A stretch of 64,000 nucleotides of DNA from Lentibacillus persicus (lineage in GTDB: Bacteria; Bacillota; Bacilli; Bacillales; Amphibacillaceae), in assembly GCF_900112705.1 (NCBI RefSeq), contig NZ_FOMR01000005.1, positions 199,355 through 263,354 on the forward strand, in the 5' to 3' direction. Below, piece after piece: positions 34,110 to 43,187 of the stretch (within the stretch, counting starts at the first letter, position 1; the number at the start of each line of letters is the position of its first letter). A program made the position numbers and the translations under genes. The notes beneath the pieces were generated by a model. That model was not told the DNA's origin, did no database searches, and saw nothing but the letters and a program-made list of their open reading frames with translations.

Positions 34110-34829
34110 ATGACGGATGTTGCAGTGACGTACAGTAATTTTTCCGGTGACCCGTTCAAAGATATGGACCCTGCCGACGATACGAAAGGCGCGCTGAACG
34201 TTTTGGAATGGGCCTATGAATCGCACGGGGATTCTGTTGTCTATGCGTGCAGTTTCGGAGCGGAAGGCATTGTTTTGATTGATTTGATTTCTCGGGTGAA
34301 AAAAGACGCAAAAATTGTTTTTCTCGATACGGAAATTCATTTCCAGGAGACGTACGATTTGATCGATGACATTAAGGAAAAACATCCGGAGCTTCGGATT
34401 GAAATGAAAAAACCCGACTTAACATTAGAGGAACAGGCGAATCAATATGGATCGGCGCTGTGGAACAGACAGCCGGACCAGTGCTGCTTTATCCGTAAAG
34501 TGAAGCCGCTTGAAGATGCTTTAACCGGTGTGCCTGCGTGGATATCGGGGTTAAGGCGGGAGCAGTCGCCTTCACGAAGTAAAACGGATTTCGTCAATAA
34601 GGATGAGCGATTTGAATCGATTAAGGTTTGCCCGCTGATTCATTGGACGTGGGATGATGTGTGGAACCACATTCATGAAAATGCGTTGCCCTATAACGAG
34701 CTGCATGATCATGGTTATCCAAGTATCGGCTGCATCCCATGCACGTCCCCGGCATCGGGTGATTCACGTTCCGGCCGGTGGGAAGGTATGAATAAAACAG
34801 AATGCGGGATTCATGCAGGTGGTCAGTAA
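34110..34829 (+). CDS. cysH: Phosphoadenylyl/adenylyl-sulfate reductase CysH
   Basis: Reduces APS or PAPS to sulfite in assimilatory sulfate reduction. At 239 residues it has SFGAEG (48-53) in the PP-loop, Cys125-Cys126 and Cys208/Cys211 (CIPC) that bind a [4Fe-4S] cluster, and the C-terminal redox Cys232 in ECGIH. The cluster cysteines mark the type that can use APS directly, like B. subtilis CysH. It heads the cysH-J-I-siroheme operon. No sulfate permease, ATP sulfurylase or APS kinase follows, unlike the B. subtilis operon. Confidence 0.94.
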   Translation: MTDVAVTYSNFSGDPFKDMDPADDTKGALNVLEWAYESHGDSVVYACSFGAEGIVLIDLISRVKKDAKIVFLDTEIHFQETYDLIDDIKEKHPELRIEMKKPDLTLEEQANQYGSALWNRQPDQCCFIRKVKPLEDALTGVPAWISGLRREQSPSRSKTDFVNKDERFESIKVCPLIHWTWDDVWNHIHENALPYNELHDHGYPSIGCIPCTSPASGDSRSGRWEGMNKTECGIHAGGQ

Positions 34830-34887
34830 TCGTATTACTGATTTAATTTACCGTTAAATCCCGACTAAAACGCTAAAATTACTCAAT

Positions 34888-34939
34888 AATTCTCGGGCGC
34901 TGTGAGTAACCTGCGCCGGAAGGAGAATTTACGAGAATT
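34888..34939 (+). promoter_or_regulatory. Nested hairpin between cysH and cysJ
   Basis: AATTCTCG (34888-34895) pairs with CGAGAATT (34932-34939). Inside it GGCGC (34896-34900) pairs with GCGCC (34913-34917). An AAGGAG sequence lies in the inner right part, so folding could hide or expose it. It may shape processing or expression of the downstream genes. Confidence 0.4.
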
Positions 34940-34965
34940 AAAACTTTTAAAAGAGGTGGGGAACG

Positions 34966-36816
34966 TTGCAGTTACAAGTAGAGAACAGTCCTTTTAACCA
35001 GGAGCAGACGGATTATTTAAATCATCTTCTGCCGACATTAACCGAAGCGCAGCGGATTTGGCTTAGCGGGTTTCTTGCTGTTCCCGTCACGATGGAAGCA
35101 CCGGCAGCAGCAACCGCAACCGCCGCGCTGGATCCGGCAGAAGCTCAGCAAAACGCACAAAAGCCGGCTGCCCGCAACGTGACAATCCTTTTTGGATCCG
35201 AGACGGGGAATGGTCAGCAGGTGGCAGAAGACATGCTGCAAAAGCTTGAAGAAAAGGATATGGACGTTACGATTTCGGCGCTCGATGATTTCAAGCCGAA
35301 AAACCTGAAGAAAGTCGAGGATTTGCTGATTGTCACGGCAACGCATGGGGAAGGTGACCCACCGGATAATGCGGTCGCGTTCTATGAAACGTTGTTCAGC
35401 AGAAAGGCACCGAAATTGGACGGTGTACGATTTTCAGTGCTGTCGCTGGGTGATGAGTCGTATGAGTTTTTCTGCCAGACCGGAAAAGACTTCGATAAGC
35501 GGCTCGAGGAACTGGGCGGCGAGCGACTGTATTCGAGGGTGGACTGTGATGTCGACTTTGATGAGGATGCATCCGGCTGGATTGAAGGAGTCTTCGGCGT
35601 CCTGCGCGAGTCATTGGAGGTCCCGTCGGCAGATGAATCGACTCCGGCAGCACAGCTTGAGACAACTTCGCTCACTGCTGATCAGCCGGTTTATTCACGC
35701 ACCAATCCATTCAGGGCGGAAGTGCTTGAGAATTTAAATTTAAACGATCAAGGGTCGAATAAGGAAACCCGGCACATTGAATTATCGCTTGAAGGGTCAA
35801 ACTTCGACTTTGAGCCCGGCGACAGTCTGGGTATTTTTCCGGAAAATGATCCGGAACTGGTCGATGCGCTGATCGCACGAATGTATTGGGACCCGGATGA
35901 GTCGGTTCCGATCAATAAACAAGGTGAAGTGCGCTCACTGCGAAATGCGCTGCTGACCAATTTTGAAATTACCAAACTGACCAAGCCGTTATTGGAAAAA
36001 GCGGCCCAATTATTTGAAAATGAATGGCTGAGCGCGCTTCTGAAGCCGGAACAGGAAGAAGAACGAAAAGCGTATCTCGACGGGCGCGATTTGCTGGATT
36101 TCGTGACTGATTTTGAACTTGGCGACGTCAGTCCAGGAGAATTTGTTCAAATTCTGCGGAAAATGCCGGCGCGTCTTTACTCGATTGCGAGCAGTTACCA
36201 GGCCAATCCTGATGAGGTGCACCTGACGATTGGAACGGTTGCTTATCACGCGCATGGCCGGGACAGAAAGGGCGTCTGCTCCGGACAGTGTGCATTACGT
36301 GTGGAGCCTGGCGAGCAGTTGCCGGTATATATCCACCGCAATCCGAATTTTAAATTTCCTGCTGATGCGGAAGCACCTGTCATCATGGTGGGTCCCGGTA
36401 CAGGGGTTGCACCGTACCGGTCGTTTTTGGAAGAGCGCGAGGAGGCCGAAGTTAACGGGAAAACGTGGCTTTTCTACGGGGATCAGCATTTTGCTTCAGA
36501 CTTTCTGTATCAAGTCGATTGGCAGCAGTGGCTGAAGGAAGGCATTTTGACAAAGATGGATGTAGCCTTTTCCCGTGATACGGCTGAAAAAGTGTACGTC
36601 CAGCACCGGATGCAGGAGCACAGTACGGAACTTTATCAATGGATAACAGAAGGCGCTTATGTTTACGTGTGCGGTGATGAAAAGCGGATGGCGAAAGATG
36701 TGGAAAATGCCTTGCTGACGATTTTCGAAAACGAAGGACAAATGAGCGCTGACGAAGCAGGTGACTACTTAAAGAAGATGCGGCAGGAGAAACGGTATCA
36801 GCGGGATGTTTACTAA
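34966..36816 (+). CDS. cysJ: Sulfite reductase (NADPH) flavoprotein alpha subunit
   Basis: Passes electrons from NADPH through FAD and FMN to CysI. The 616 residues follow the order flavodoxin domain (about 70-210, LFGSETGNGQQVAEDM and THGEGDPPDNA), FAD-binding domain (ARLYSIASSY, GVCSGQCA) and NADP domain (MVGPGTGVAPYRSF, YVCGDEKRMAKDV, ending RYQRDVY). The start is TTG 34966 behind GAGGTGGGG. It is followed by cysI 36 bases later. Confidence 0.95.
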   Translation: MQLQVENSPFNQEQTDYLNHLLPTLTEAQRIWLSGFLAVPVTMEAPAAATATAALDPAEAQQNAQKPAARNVTILFGSETGNGQQVAEDMLQKLEEKDMDVTISALDDFKPKNLKKVEDLLIVTATHGEGDPPDNAVAFYETLFSRKAPKLDGVRFSVLSLGDESYEFFCQTGKDFDKRLEELGGERLYSRVDCDVDFDEDASGWIEGVFGVLRESLEVPSADESTPAAQLETTSLTADQPVYSRTNPFRAEVLENLNLNDQGSNKETRHIELSLEGSNFDFEPGDSLGIFPENDPELVDALIARMYWDPDESVPINKQGEVRSLRNALLTNFEITKLTKPLLEKAAQLFENEWLSALLKPEQEEERKAYLDGRDLLDFVTDFELGDVSPGEFVQILRKMPARLYSIASSYQANPDEVHLTIGTVAYHAHGRDRKGVCSGQCALRVEPGEQLPVYIHRNPNFKFPADAEAPVIMVGPGTGVAPYRSFLEEREEAEVNGKTWLFYGDQHFASDFLYQVDWQQWLKEGILTKMDVAFSRDTAEKVYVQHRMQEHSTELYQWITEGAYVYVCGDEKRMAKDVENALLTIFENEGQMSADEAGDYLKKMRQEKRYQRDVY

Positions 36817-36852
36817 AAATGTGTTTAACCGCATGAGGAAAGGAGTTTGATC

Positions 36853-38580
36853 ATGACAGACAATAAATTCCCTCACATGAACGAACCGCTCGATGTGATG
36901 GAACGAATTAAACGTGAGAGTGATTATTTGCGGGGGACAATTAAGGAAGGGCTTGAGGATCGAATAACTGCCGCTATTTCGGAGGAAGATACAAAGCTCT
37001 TAAAGTTTCACGGCAGCTATCAGCAGGATGACCGGGATGTGCGTGATGGCCGGCGCCGCAAGAAACTGGAACCTGCTTATCAGTTCATGATCCGTGTGCG
37101 GGCACCCGGCGGCGTGGCGACCCCTGAGCAATGGCTCACCCTCGATGACCTTGCCGGGAAGTATGCAAATGGGACAATGAAGCTGACGACAAGGCAGTCG
37201 TTTCAATTTCATGGCATTTTAAAATGGAACCTGAAAAAGACGATGCAGGAAATCAACGGCACGTTAATGAACACACTCGCTGCCTGCGGGGACGTCAACC
37301 GGAATGTCATGTGCAATCCGAACCCTTACCAGTCCAAGGTTCATTCCGAAGTGTACGAATGGTCAAAACAACTGAGTGAACATTTATCGCCAAGAACGAA
37401 TGCGTATCATGAAATCTGGCTCGATGATGCAAAAGTGGTTGATACGAAAGAAGCGACTGAACCCATTTATGGCGAAACATATTTGCCGCGTAAGTTTAAA
37501 ATTGGGATTGCGGTGCCGCCCTCCAATGATGTTGATATTTATTCGCATGATCTTGGATTCATTGCGATTCTCGAAGATGGCGAGCTGAAAGGATTCAACG
37601 TTGCGGTCGGCGGCGGAATGGGCATGACACATGGTGATACAAACACATATCCGCAAGTGGCGCGAGTGATCGGCTTTATTCCGGCAGACAAAATCATCGA
37701 AACAGCAGAAAAGGTCGTCACGATTCAGCGCGATTTCGGGAACCGCTCCAACCGAAAAAATGCCCGGTTTAAATACACGATTGATGCCGGCGGCGTTGAT
37801 TGGTTTAAAGATGAATTGAATGAGCGACTCGGATGGGACTTGGAAGAGGCGCGCGATTTTAACTTTGAACATAACGGTGACCGGTACGGTTGGGTGGAAG
37901 GCGATGGCAGATGGCACTATACGTTGTTCATTCAAAACGGCCGTGTGAAAGATACCGAGGATTATCCGCTTATGACCGGTCTGCGGGAAATTGCGAAAGT
38001 CCATACAGGCGATTTTCGCTTGACTCCGAACCAGAATCTGATTATCGCCAATGTCACCGGACAGAAAAAGAAGAAAATCGACGGATTGCTAAAAGAATAC
38101 GGCATTACGGAAGGGAAAGAATATTCGGCGCTCAAGCGGAATTCGATGGCGTGTGTGGCATTTCCAACGTGCGGTCTGGCAATGGCTGAATCGGAACGTT
38201 ATCTGCCGTCGTTACTTGAAAAAATTGAAGTGATTCTTGATGAAGCCGGCATCCGTGAAGAAGAGATTACCATTCGCATGACGGGATGCCCGAACGGATG
38301 CGCACGTCCCGGGCTCGCTGAAATCGCGCTTATCGGCAAGGCGCCCGGGAAGTACAACATGTATCTTGGCGGTGGCTTTGCCGGCGAGCGACTGAACACG
38401 TTATACAAGGAAAATATCGGTGAAGACGATATTTTGAATGCGCTCCGCCCGCTCTTGATTCAATATGCAAAAGAACGGCAGAAAGGTGAGCATTTTGGGG
38501 ATTATGTCATTCGCGCCGGCGTCGTTGAGGAAGTTCATTCAGGACTTGACTTTCATAAGGCGGCCTCGGTTAAAAAATAA
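36853..38580 (+). CDS. cysI: Sulfite reductase hemoprotein beta subunit
   Basis: Carries out the six-electron reduction of sulfite to sulfide at a siroheme/[4Fe-4S] centre. The 575-residue protein has the cluster ligands Cys434, Cys440, Cys479 and Cys483 in CVAFPTC and TGCPNGC, the same numbering as E. coli CysI as recalled. [12 protein letters not shown] is the usual N-terminal siroheme-side motif. ATG 36853 has AAGGAG 8 bases upstream. The siroheme genes follow immediately, so cofactor and enzyme are co-expressed. Confidence 0.95.
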   Translation: MTDNKFPHMNEPLDVMERIKRESDYLRGTIKEGLEDRITAAISEEDTKLLKFHGSYQQDDRDVRDGRRRKKLEPAYQFMIRVRAPGGVATPEQWLTLDDLAGKYANGTMKLTTRQSFQFHGILKWNLKKTMQEINGTLMNTLAACGDVNRNVMCNPNPYQSKVHSEVYEWSKQLSEHLSPRTNAYHEIWLDDAKVVDTKEATEPIYGETYLPRKFKIGIAVPPSNDVDIYSHDLGFIAILEDGELKGFNVAVGGGMGMTHGDTNTYPQVARVIGFIPADKIIETAEKVVTIQRDFGNRSNRKNARFKYTIDAGGVDWFKDELNERLGWDLEEARDFNFEHNGDRYGWVEGDGRWHYTLFIQNGRVKDTEDYPLMTGLREIAKVHTGDFRLTPNQNLIIANVTGQKKKKIDGLLKEYGITEGKEYSALKRNSMACVAFPTCGLAMAESERYLPSLLEKIEVILDEAGIREEEITIRMTGCPNGCARPGLAEIALIGKAPGKYNMYLGGGFAGERLNTLYKENIGEDDILNALRPLLIQYAKERQKGEHFGDYVIRAGVVEEVHSGLDFHKAASVKK

Positions 38581-38626
38581 GCATGTCCGGTCAAAAACGG
38601 TCAGGCTTAACGAAAGAGGTGTAACG

Positions 38627-39403
38627 ATGGGAAAGGTTTACTTGACAGGCGCAGGCCCCGGTGATCCGGACTTAATAACCGTAAAAGGATTAAAATCAAT
38701 CCAGCAGGCGGATGTTATTTTATATGACCGTTTAATTAATCCGGAATTGCTCGAGCATACAAAAGTGGGTGCGGAACTGATTTATTGCGGCAAACTCCCC
38801 GAGCGTCATTCACTCGCACAGGACGAGATCAATGCGCTGCTCTGTCAATTTGCCAAAGAAGGTAAAACGGTAACGCGATTGAAGGGCGGTGATCCGTTTA
38901 TTTTTGGCAGAGGTGGCGAGGAAGCTGATGTGTTAAGCCAGCAGGCTATTGAATTTGAAATAATACCGGGGATTACCTCGGGTGCTGCAGCGCCTGCTTA
39001 TGCAGGCATTCCCCTGACTCACCGCGATTACAGCTCATCGGTTGCTTTTGTGTCAGGTGTCAGCAAACCGGATATCTTATCCGAACAATACTGGGAGCAT
39101 CTCGCACAGGGCGCGGATACGCTTTGTATTTATATGGGTGTGAAAAATCTTCCTGATATTTGTGCGAAGCTCATCCGATATGGCCGGGCTAACGAAACGC
39201 CGATTGCACTCGTAAACTGGGGCACAACTGAGGATCAGAAAACCGTGACAGGCACATTGAAAACGATTGTTGAAAAGGCGGCGGAAGTAAAAAATCCGTC
39301 GATGATCATTGTTGGCGAGGTTGTGCGGTTGCGGGAAAAGCTTCAGTGGTTTGAGGAGAAGGCAATGGATGAGAAGGTCCGGTTTGAAGCCAACACAGGT
39401 TGA
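38627..39403 (+). CDS. sumT: Uroporphyrinogen-III C-methyltransferase
   Basis: Methylates uroporphyrinogen III twice with SAM to give precorrin-2, the first step to siroheme. The 258 residues match the single-domain SumT/CobA/NasF form: TGAGPGDPDLITVKG near the start, RLKGGDPFIFGRGGEE and PGITSGAAAPAYAGIPLTHR. ATG 38627 follows GAAAGAGGTG; longer upstream frames run into cysI. It is part of the cys operon. Confidence 0.94.
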   Translation: MGKVYLTGAGPGDPDLITVKGLKSIQQADVILYDRLINPELLEHTKVGAELIYCGKLPERHSLAQDEINALLCQFAKEGKTVTRLKGGDPFIFGRGGEEADVLSQQAIEFEIIPGITSGAAAPAYAGIPLTHRDYSSSVAFVSGVSKPDILSEQYWEHLAQGADTLCIYMGVKNLPDICAKLIRYGRANETPIALVNWGTTEDQKTVTGTLKTIVEKAAEVKNPSMIIVGEVVRLREKLQWFEEKAMDEKVRFEANTG

Positions 39404-39431
39404 GCATTTATAGTCGGGAGGAGGAATTGAC

Positions 39432-40196
39432 GTGCAAGGTATTCTATATGTCAGTCACGGCAGCCGCATCCGGGAAGCGCGGCAAGAGGCGGTGTCATGC
39501 ATCCAATCGGTGATCGGGAATGTTAATTTTCCGCTTCAGGAAATGTGCTTTCTGGAGCTTGCGGCGCCGACGGTCGAACAGGGTATCGATCGTCTCGTCA
39601 ACCGGGGCGCCACGGCGATTTCCGTTATCCCGGTATTGCTGTTAAGTGCTGGGCATTATTATCACGATATACCGGAAGAACTCCGTGCGGCCAAGGCAAA
39701 GTACCCGGATATTCACTGGACGTACGGTAAGCCACTCGGCGTGCAGGACCGGTTTATCGATGTTTTGGCCGAGCGGATTCAGGAAACGGGTGCCCCGGCC
39801 AACGATGATGCGAAAATAATGCTTGTCGGGCGCGGCAGCCGTCATCCCGACACGATCAGGGATATTCAAGAAATCGGGGGCAAACTTAGGCGACAAACGG
39901 GTTTTGCGCAAGTAGATATTTGTTTTTTGGCTGCTTGTGGGCCTACTTTTGATGAGGCGTTGAAAACATCGATCGCGGAAGATCATTCACAGGTTTTTGT
40001 TGTGCCATATTTATGGTTCACCGGCGTGCTCATGCGTTCGATCCGGGAAAAATTAAGTGCCGTGAATGTCGCTGTAAAAAAGCAGTTTATTTGCTGCAAC
40101 CAACTTGGAAGTCACGCGCTTATGCAGCGGGCGTTGGCGGAGCGCGTCTATGAATCGGTACACTTTGATGAATTTGTTTCGCCGAGAGGAGCGTAA
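39432..40196 (+). CDS. sirB: Sirohydrochlorin ferrochelatase (CbiX/SirB type)
   Basis: Inserts Fe2+ into sirohydrochlorin to give siroheme. The 254-residue two-domain CbiX-like chelatase has metal-site histidines in YVSHGSR (His9) and LLSAGHYYHDIP, with a second half (LVGRGSRHP) that repeats the fold. It starts at GTG 39432 behind GGAGGAGG. It lies between sumT and sirC. Cobalt chelation for B12 is the alternative family role but does not fit this operon. Confidence 0.9.
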   Translation: MQGILYVSHGSRIREARQEAVSCIQSVIGNVNFPLQEMCFLELAAPTVEQGIDRLVNRGATAISVIPVLLLSAGHYYHDIPEELRAAKAKYPDIHWTYGKPLGVQDRFIDVLAERIQETGAPANDDAKIMLVGRGSRHPDTIRDIQEIGGKLRRQTGFAQVDICFLAACGPTFDEALKTSIAEDHSQVFVVPYLWFTGVLMRSIREKLSAVNVAVKKQFICCNQLGSHALMQRALAERVYESVHFDEFVSPRGA

Positions 40197-40202
40197 GCGG
40201 TT

Positions 40203-40832
40203 ATGACAGCCATTCCTCTCATGATTGACCTCGATGGGAAACGGGTTATCGTTGTTGGCGGCGGGGCTGTCGCAGAGCGCAGAATCCGTGCGCTTCTGGA
40301 AAGCGGCGCTCATCTGACGGTGATCAGCCCTGATGTAACAGAAGCGATTTATACTTTGTGGCAAGAAGGTGCTGTGGACTGGCGGCAGAAACGTGTATCA
40401 GGCGGTGACCTCTCGGATGCTTTTCTCATTGTGACAGCGGCAAACGATCTTGAGGTTAATCAATTTGTTGCTGCAAGAGCTCCGGCGAACGCCTTAATAA
40501 ATAATGCCTCAGATGCCGAGCGCGGGAATACACAGTTTCCTTCCTTTTTTAACCGGGGCCGGTTGTCGCTCAGTGTCTCGACCAACGGAGCCAGTCCGAT
40601 GCTTACGGCAAACATTAAGCGCGATTTGGAAGCGCAATTTGACAAAAGATGGACCGGGTATGTGGATTTTTTATATGAATGCCGCCAGCTGTTGAAACGA
40701 ATACGCCTCCCTGAAAATGAACAGCGATTAATTTTGCAGCAAATTCTATCTGAAAACTATTATCATCATGCCAACCGGCAGATAATGCTCAACTGGCTGG
40801 CAAATGAGCCTGAAGGGGAGGACGCGCAATGA
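40203..40832 (+). CDS. sirC: Precorrin-2 dehydrogenase
   Basis: Oxidises precorrin-2 to sirohydrochlorin with NAD. The 209-residue protein has the Rossmann motif VIVVGGGAVAERRI (about 16-29) and the STNGASPMLTANIKRDLE segment of the Met8/SirC/YlnF family. It begins 6 bases after sirB and overlaps the next gene by 4 bases. Together with sumT and sirB it completes siroheme synthesis from uroporphyrinogen III. Confidence 0.92.
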   Translation: MTAIPLMIDLDGKRVIVVGGGAVAERRIRALLESGAHLTVISPDVTEAIYTLWQEGAVDWRQKRVSGGDLSDAFLIVTAANDLEVNQFVAARAPANALINNASDAERGNTQFPSFFNRGRLSLSVSTNGASPMLTANIKRDLEAQFDKRWTGYVDFLYECRQLLKRIRLPENEQRLILQQILSENYYHHANRQIMLNWLANEPEGEDAQ

Positions 40833-41647
40833 ATGGGCTGCGAGGTAAAAAAATCGGTGTTGCGGCTTCACGAAATCGTGACGCCATCGCCAAACTGATT
40901 AAAACGAATGGCGGTGAACCAATCCATTTTCCAATTCAAGGGGAACAGCGGTTAAACGACAACGTGAGCTGCAAAGATGTGCAAAAATTTATAGATGAGG
41001 CGTTTGACGACGTTCTTTTAACAACCGGAATTGGAGCGGAAACGCTGGGAAAAGCGGCAAGCGATCTGAATTGTCACAGCGCTTTTATTGAAAAGCTCAA
41101 GGATGTATCTCTGGCAGTGCGCGGCAGCAAAACCGTCAATTGGCTGAAACAACAGTCGATCGTTGCTGACTTGGTTTCCGAAGACGGCACGATGGACAAC
41201 CTGCTCGGTCAATTGGGTGATGGTAATGGCAGGCGGTTATTTTTACAGGCGTATAGTCAGGAAGATGTGGCGGTAAAGTCGCAACTCGAGCGGCAAGGTT
41301 ATGCCGTATACCTTGCCAGGCCGTACCAGTATCGGGAGCCGGACCCTGATGTGCTGGCAGGTTTAGGGGAACAGATTAAATCGCAGTCGCTTGATGTCGT
41401 CGTATTCACGAGTAAAACGCAGGTTCGAAATCTTTTTAACGAAAGCGGTGGGGCAGAAATTGCGTCCGCCTTTAATGACAGTGTTCTGTCAGCAGCCGTA
41501 GGAAAAGTCACCGCAGCCGAGCTCGAGAAAAATGGCGTGACAACCGTCTTTCAACCAAAAACACAAAAAATGGGCGTCATGATCATCGAATTAAGCCGGG
41601 ACATGGGGACGGGATCGCTGTCCCCCGCATCGATGCGCCATGAGTGA
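40829..41647 (+). CDS. Uroporphyrinogen-III synthase-like protein (HemD family)
   Basis: A 272-residue two-lobed HemD-like protein (start MNGLRGKKIGVAASRN, inter-lobe FTSKTQVRNLF). HemD cyclises hydroxymethylbilane to uroporphyrinogen III, the substrate of SumT. It may be a second HemD dedicated to siroheme, since the main one is normally in the hem operon. Its start overlaps sirC. The last 15 or so codons (RDMGTGSLSPASMRHE) are read through a 27-bp repeat copy at 41598-41624, so the natural C-terminus has been replaced. Confidence 0.82.
   Translation: MNGLRGKKIGVAASRNRDAIAKLIKTNGGEPIHFPIQGEQRLNDNVSCKDVQKFIDEAFDDVLLTTGIGAETLGKAASDLNCHSAFIEKLKDVSLAVRGSKTVNWLKQQSIVADLVSEDGTMDNLLGQLGDGNGRRLFLQAYSQEDVAVKSQLERQGYAVYLARPYQYREPDPDVLAGLGEQIKSQSLDVVVFTSKTQVRNLFNESGGAEIASAFNDSVLSAAVGKVTAAELEKNGVTTVFQPKTQKMGVMIIELSRDMGTGSLSPASMRHE
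41598..41624. repeat. 27-bp palindromic element inside the end of the HemD-like gene
   Basis: Arms GGGACATG and GCTGTCCC flank GGGACGGGATC. It lies in frame within the coding sequence, unlike the copies that lie at stops. Confidence 0.7.
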
Positions 41648-41655
41648 GCGACGAT

Positions 41656-41789
41656 ATGGGCGGGAGCGGCGAGAAATGTTCCGGAGCGAGGAAATATGTT
41701 CCGGAACGGCCGGAACTCGGAAATATGTTCCGGAACAGCGAAACATGGGCAGGAAATTTGAAATATGTTCCGGAGCAGCGAAATATGTT
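41656..41789. repeat. 20-bp tandem repeat array, six units
   Basis: Units start at 41656, 41676, 41696, 41725, 41745 and 41765, then a partial ATGTT at 41785. The third unit is 29 bases because a CGGCCGGAA-like stretch is duplicated inside it. The core is ATGTTCCGGA. It begins 9 bases after the HemD-like stop. Confidence 0.8.
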
Positions 41790-41866
41790 ATGACGACAAC
41801 GAGCGGTTTTATTACAACCGTGAGAATTTAAAAAATGGCTGGTTTTTGGCAAAACGGTAAGAAGGT

Positions 41867-41907
41867 AAAATGATGGCAGCGGAGGTAATCCGCTCCATCA
41901 TTTTTTT
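41867..41907 (+). terminator. Terminator of the cys/siroheme operon
   Basis: AAATGATGG and CCATCATTT enclose a second stem AGCGGA/TCCGCT, followed by seven T. It lies after the repeat array. Confidence 0.88.
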
Positions 41908-41974
41908 GGTTAAACGAAGTTGTCCTTTCCTTTCCTTATCCAGAAAAATAATCCGAATTTTGCGAATAAAAGTA

Positions 41975-42032
41975 TTGAATTATGCACGGTAATAGAGTAT
42001 GATTTTAGTATCAGAAAATTGGTACGTATGTC
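41975..42032 (+). promoter_or_regulatory. Promoter and candidate operator of the GntR gene
   Basis: TTGAAT (41975-41980), 17 bases, TATGAT (41998-42003). Eleven bases further is AAAATTGGTACGTATGTC (42015-42032). The same 18 bases with one change occur at 42969-42986 in the same place relative to the tpa promoter, which marks them as a shared operator, probably for the GntR protein encoded here. Confidence 0.65.
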
Positions 42033-42098
42033 TTTTGCTATTTAACGCAACATCACTACAATATTCGTTTTTCCATCAACAAAGAGAGGTTTTGAGTC

Positions 42099-42821
42099 AT
42101 GCCATTAAACGACGAGAGTTCGATCTCTCTACATGTGCAGCTTAAGAGGATTATTGAAAATCAAATAGCGAATGGTGAGCTTACCGGTAAAATTCCCACT
42201 GAAAGGGAATTTATGGAACACTATAACGTTAGCCGGAGCACCGTCCGTGAGGCCGTCAGCCTTCTGGTTCGCGAGGGCATTTTGGAAAAAAGACATGGAA
42301 GCGGCACTTTTGTATCCATTAAACCAATTCAACAATGGCTGGGCAATCTGACCAGTACGAGCGACATGATAAGGCAGATGGGGAGAAAGCCGGGCGCGAA
42401 ATTGATTGAACAGTACATTCTAACGCCGCCAGTTTATATACAGGAAAAAATTAATCTGGAGAAAGTGTATTTTATTAAGCGGGTTCGTTTCGCCGATCAT
42501 ATCCCGATTGGTATTGAATGTCATTACTACCCGGTTGCTATCGGGGAAGCACTGGCTGAGTATAATTTGAATGATGCGACGCTTTATGAAATTCAACAAA
42601 ATGAGCTTGGTATTTGGTTTGCGGATGCGACGCAAACAATTGGAAGCGGGATCATACCGGATGAGGATGCAGACCTTCTAAATGTTCCGAAACAGCTGCA
42701 TGTTTTAGTGGCTGAGCGTGTTATAAAAGATAGTGATGGCAGTATGGTTGAATTTGAAAAAGCGTATTACCGCAGTGACATGTATAACTTTCAAATTCAA
42801 TTATCGCGCAAGCTTGGTTGA
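42099..42821 (+). CDS. GntR-family (HutC/UTRA) transcriptional regulator
   Basis: A 240-residue regulator with an N-terminal winged HTH (about 30-65, GKIPTEREFMEHYNVSRSTVREAVSLLV) and a C-terminal UTRA ligand domain. It precedes the taurine genes. A shared 18-base motif just downstream of its own -10 and of the tpa -10 suggests that it represses both. The ligand is unknown; taurine or a downstream sulfonate is the natural guess. Taurine catabolism is more often controlled by MocR-type TauR, so this would be a different arrangement. Confidence 0.88.
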   Translation: MPLNDESSISLHVQLKRIIENQIANGELTGKIPTEREFMEHYNVSRSTVREAVSLLVREGILEKRHGSGTFVSIKPIQQWLGNLTSTSDMIRQMGRKPGAKLIEQYILTPPVYIQEKINLEKVYFIKRVRFADHIPIGIECHYYPVAIGEALAEYNLNDATLYEIQQNELGIWFADATQTIGSGIIPDEDADLLNVPKQLHVLVAERVIKDSDGSMVEFEKAYYRSDMYNFQIQLSRKLG

Positions 42822-43187
42822 TTTCTATACCGATCTCATTTTACTGCGCATCACCAAATTCGTATTAATAAAAAAATATTATAGAACTTATCACCTTTTG
42901 AAATAACAGAATTAACAAAAAATTATTGAATTTCGAGTCCAGCATCCGATATACTATAACTAACCAACAAAATTGGTACGGATGTCCTTATGTTTTAAAT
43001 TTGTTGGAATGGGATGGATAGCCCCAATTAAAGACTGATATCCACCTGATAAAGCAATGAAAGGAGCCTTCTTAAATCAATCTGGCGTTTCAGTTTTTGC
43101 CACTAAAGGTCAGGATGTCTTTGTAGAAAAACGCATTAATTGAAACGGTTTCTTAATCTTTTGTATCTCACGAAAGGAGGAATTTAA
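42822..43187. other. Intergenic region between the GntR gene and tpa
   Basis: The 366 bases hold the tpa promoter and operator (42926-42986). A 28-codon frame from ATG 43057 to TGA 43143 (MKGAFLNQSGVSVF...) has no ribosome site and could be chance or a leader peptide. The tpa ribosome site is AAAGGAGG. Confidence 0.5.
42926..42986 (+). promoter_or_regulatory. tpa promoter with shared operator
   Basis: TTGAAT (42926-42931), 18 bases, TATACT (42950-42955). AAAATTGGTACGGATGTC (42969-42986) begins 13 bases after the -10. It matches the motif at 42015 in 17 of 18 positions. Confidence 0.65.

Noticed and set aside
43057-43143. 28-codon frame upstream of tpa as a leader peptide
   Set aside because: No ribosome site and no attenuator-like codon run or alternative hairpins were found.
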